A DNA stretch of 21,127 bases, taken from contig CAAFYG010000081.1 in the NCBI GenBank assembly GCA_900767195.1, positions 1-21,127 of the forward strand. Direction: 5' to 3'. Positions 20,690-21,127 of this stretch are shown one piece after another (the stretch's first letter is position 1; each line of letters starts with the position of its first letter). Origin of the DNA: Clostridia bacterium (GTDB lineage: Bacteria > Bacillota > Clostridia > Christensenellales > Borkfalkiaceae). Made by a program: the position numbers and the translations under genes. Under the pieces are notes generated by a model. It was given only the letters and a program-made list of their open reading frames with translations. It searched no databases and was not told the DNA's origin.

Positions 20690-21127
20690 AAACGGTATGG
20701 TAATGCCGACAGACGTAAACTTCGACCGTAAAAGACAGCGCAAAGTTGTATTTTACGGGAGGGTAAGTACCGAACATGAAGCACAATTGGCTGCGCTGGA
20801 AAATCAGATACAGTGGTATGACGATATAGCGGCGAAAAATCCGAATTGGTACATTTTAAAAAAGTATATCGATGAGGGCATCACAGGCACGCAGGCGAAG
20901 AAAAGACCTGCGTTTCTGCAGATGGTACAGGATGCGAAACAAAAGAAATTCGACCTGATCGTAACGCGTGAAGTATGCCGTTTTGCAAGAAATACGGTGG
21001 ATACGCTCGTCGTTACGCGTGAGTTGAAAAACTACGGTGTGGAAGTGTATTTTGTGGAAGATAATATCCGGACGATGGACGGAGACGGCGAACTGCGGCT
21101 TACGATTATGGCAACGCTTGCGCAGGA
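20682..21127 (+). CDS. Large serine recombinase, N-terminal part (cut by window end)
   Basis: The frame starts at ATG 20682 and is still open at the last base, with about 148 codons visible. The resolvase catalytic domain is clear: KVVFYGRVSTEHEAQLAALE with nucleophile Ser29, then QIQWYDDIA, YIDEGITGTQAKKRPAFLQM, FDLIVTREVCRFARNTVDTL and GELRLTIMATLAQ. This matches site-specific integrases and excisionases of the large serine family found in Clostridia elements, which recombine att sites through a 5'-phosphoserine intermediate. The C-terminal zinc-ribbon and coiled-coil parts lie beyond the window. As the last gene of the module it probably lies near the right end of the element. Confidence 0.93.
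   Translation, partial: MIENGMVMPTDVNFDRKRQRKVVFYGRVSTEHEAQLAALENQIQWYDDIAAKNPNWYILKKYIDEGITGTQAKKRPAFLQMVQDAKQKKFDLIVTREVCRFARNTVDTLVVTRELKNYGVEVYFVEDNIRTMDGDGELRLTIMATLAQ

Larger units (their letters stand above)
3398..21127 (+). mobile_element. Putative integrative mobilizable element with defence cargo (right end outside window)
   Basis: Downstream of ppdK the gene content changes to accessory functions: IS21 relic, type I RM, Thoeris, Bro-N/DinD-like, MobP-like relaxase, TnpV-like protein and a large serine recombinase. Relaxase plus serine recombinase on one strand is the usual backbone of integrative mobilizable elements. The left limit is set only by the end of the ppdK terminator. 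I could not identify attL or attR, and the right end lies beyond 21127. The defence genes and the mobility genes could also be separate insertions. Confidence 0.55.

Overview
The window looks like a chromosomal segment of a gut-type Clostridia (Firmicutes) bacterium. The grounds are strong AGGAGG-type ribosome binding sites, frequent TTG/GTG starts, a full-length pyruvate phosphate dikinase, and accessory genes (TnpV-like, DUF6291-like, MobP-like relaxase, large serine recombinase) typical of integrative elements in Clostridia. A finer assignment (for example Christensenellales) is a guess. Every supported gene is on the + strand.

Layout: (1) 1-662 is non-coding and holds two GC-rich palindromes, a 57-bp tandem repeat and the promoter and leader of ppdK. 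(2) ppdK (663-3308) is a core metabolic gene closed by a clear terminator at 3360-3397. (3) From about 3400 to the right edge the DNA is accessory: a truncated IS21-type IstA reading frame, then a type I restriction-modification (RM) operon, a Thoeris operon, and a mobile-element backbone. The backbone runs from a sigma-like HTH protein through a Bro-N/DinD-like protein, an RNase III-like protein, a DUF6291-like protein, a MobP-like relaxase, a TnpV-like protein and small proteins to a serine recombinase cut off by the window end. The simplest reading is an integrative mobilizable element carrying a defence island. Its exact ends are not visible.

The RM operon is the most unusual part. Its order is XRE regulator - hsdM - ADP-ribosyltransferase-like gene - hsdS - three-TM membrane protein - hsdR. 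HsdM and HsdR resemble the EcoR124I (type IC) group. The hsdS region encodes three target-recognition modules, not two. The first is cut from the other two by an in-frame amber codon (7029-7031) where relatives are expected to have Trp. A 12-bp tandem repeat encodes an AEL-T repeat like the EcoR124I spacer repeat. Between modules two and three lies a perfect array of 11 copies of the pentamer AACGG (7805-7859). Gain or loss of one copy puts a stop codon within 15 bases after the array, so the locus is wired for phase variation of DNA specificity.

Downstream, thsA (SIR2 + SLOG) and thsB (TIR-like) form a recognisable Thoeris system. Together with the ART-like protein, three predicted NAD+-using proteins sit within about 8 kb. 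XRE-type control of the RM operon is suggested by two 17-bp dyads of identical 5-7-5 geometry, one in the regulator's own promoter and one before hsdM. The sequence supports a composite anti-phage island with a phase-variable specificity subunit and two unexplained accessory proteins (ART-like, membrane) inside the RM operon. Its biological output is inference.
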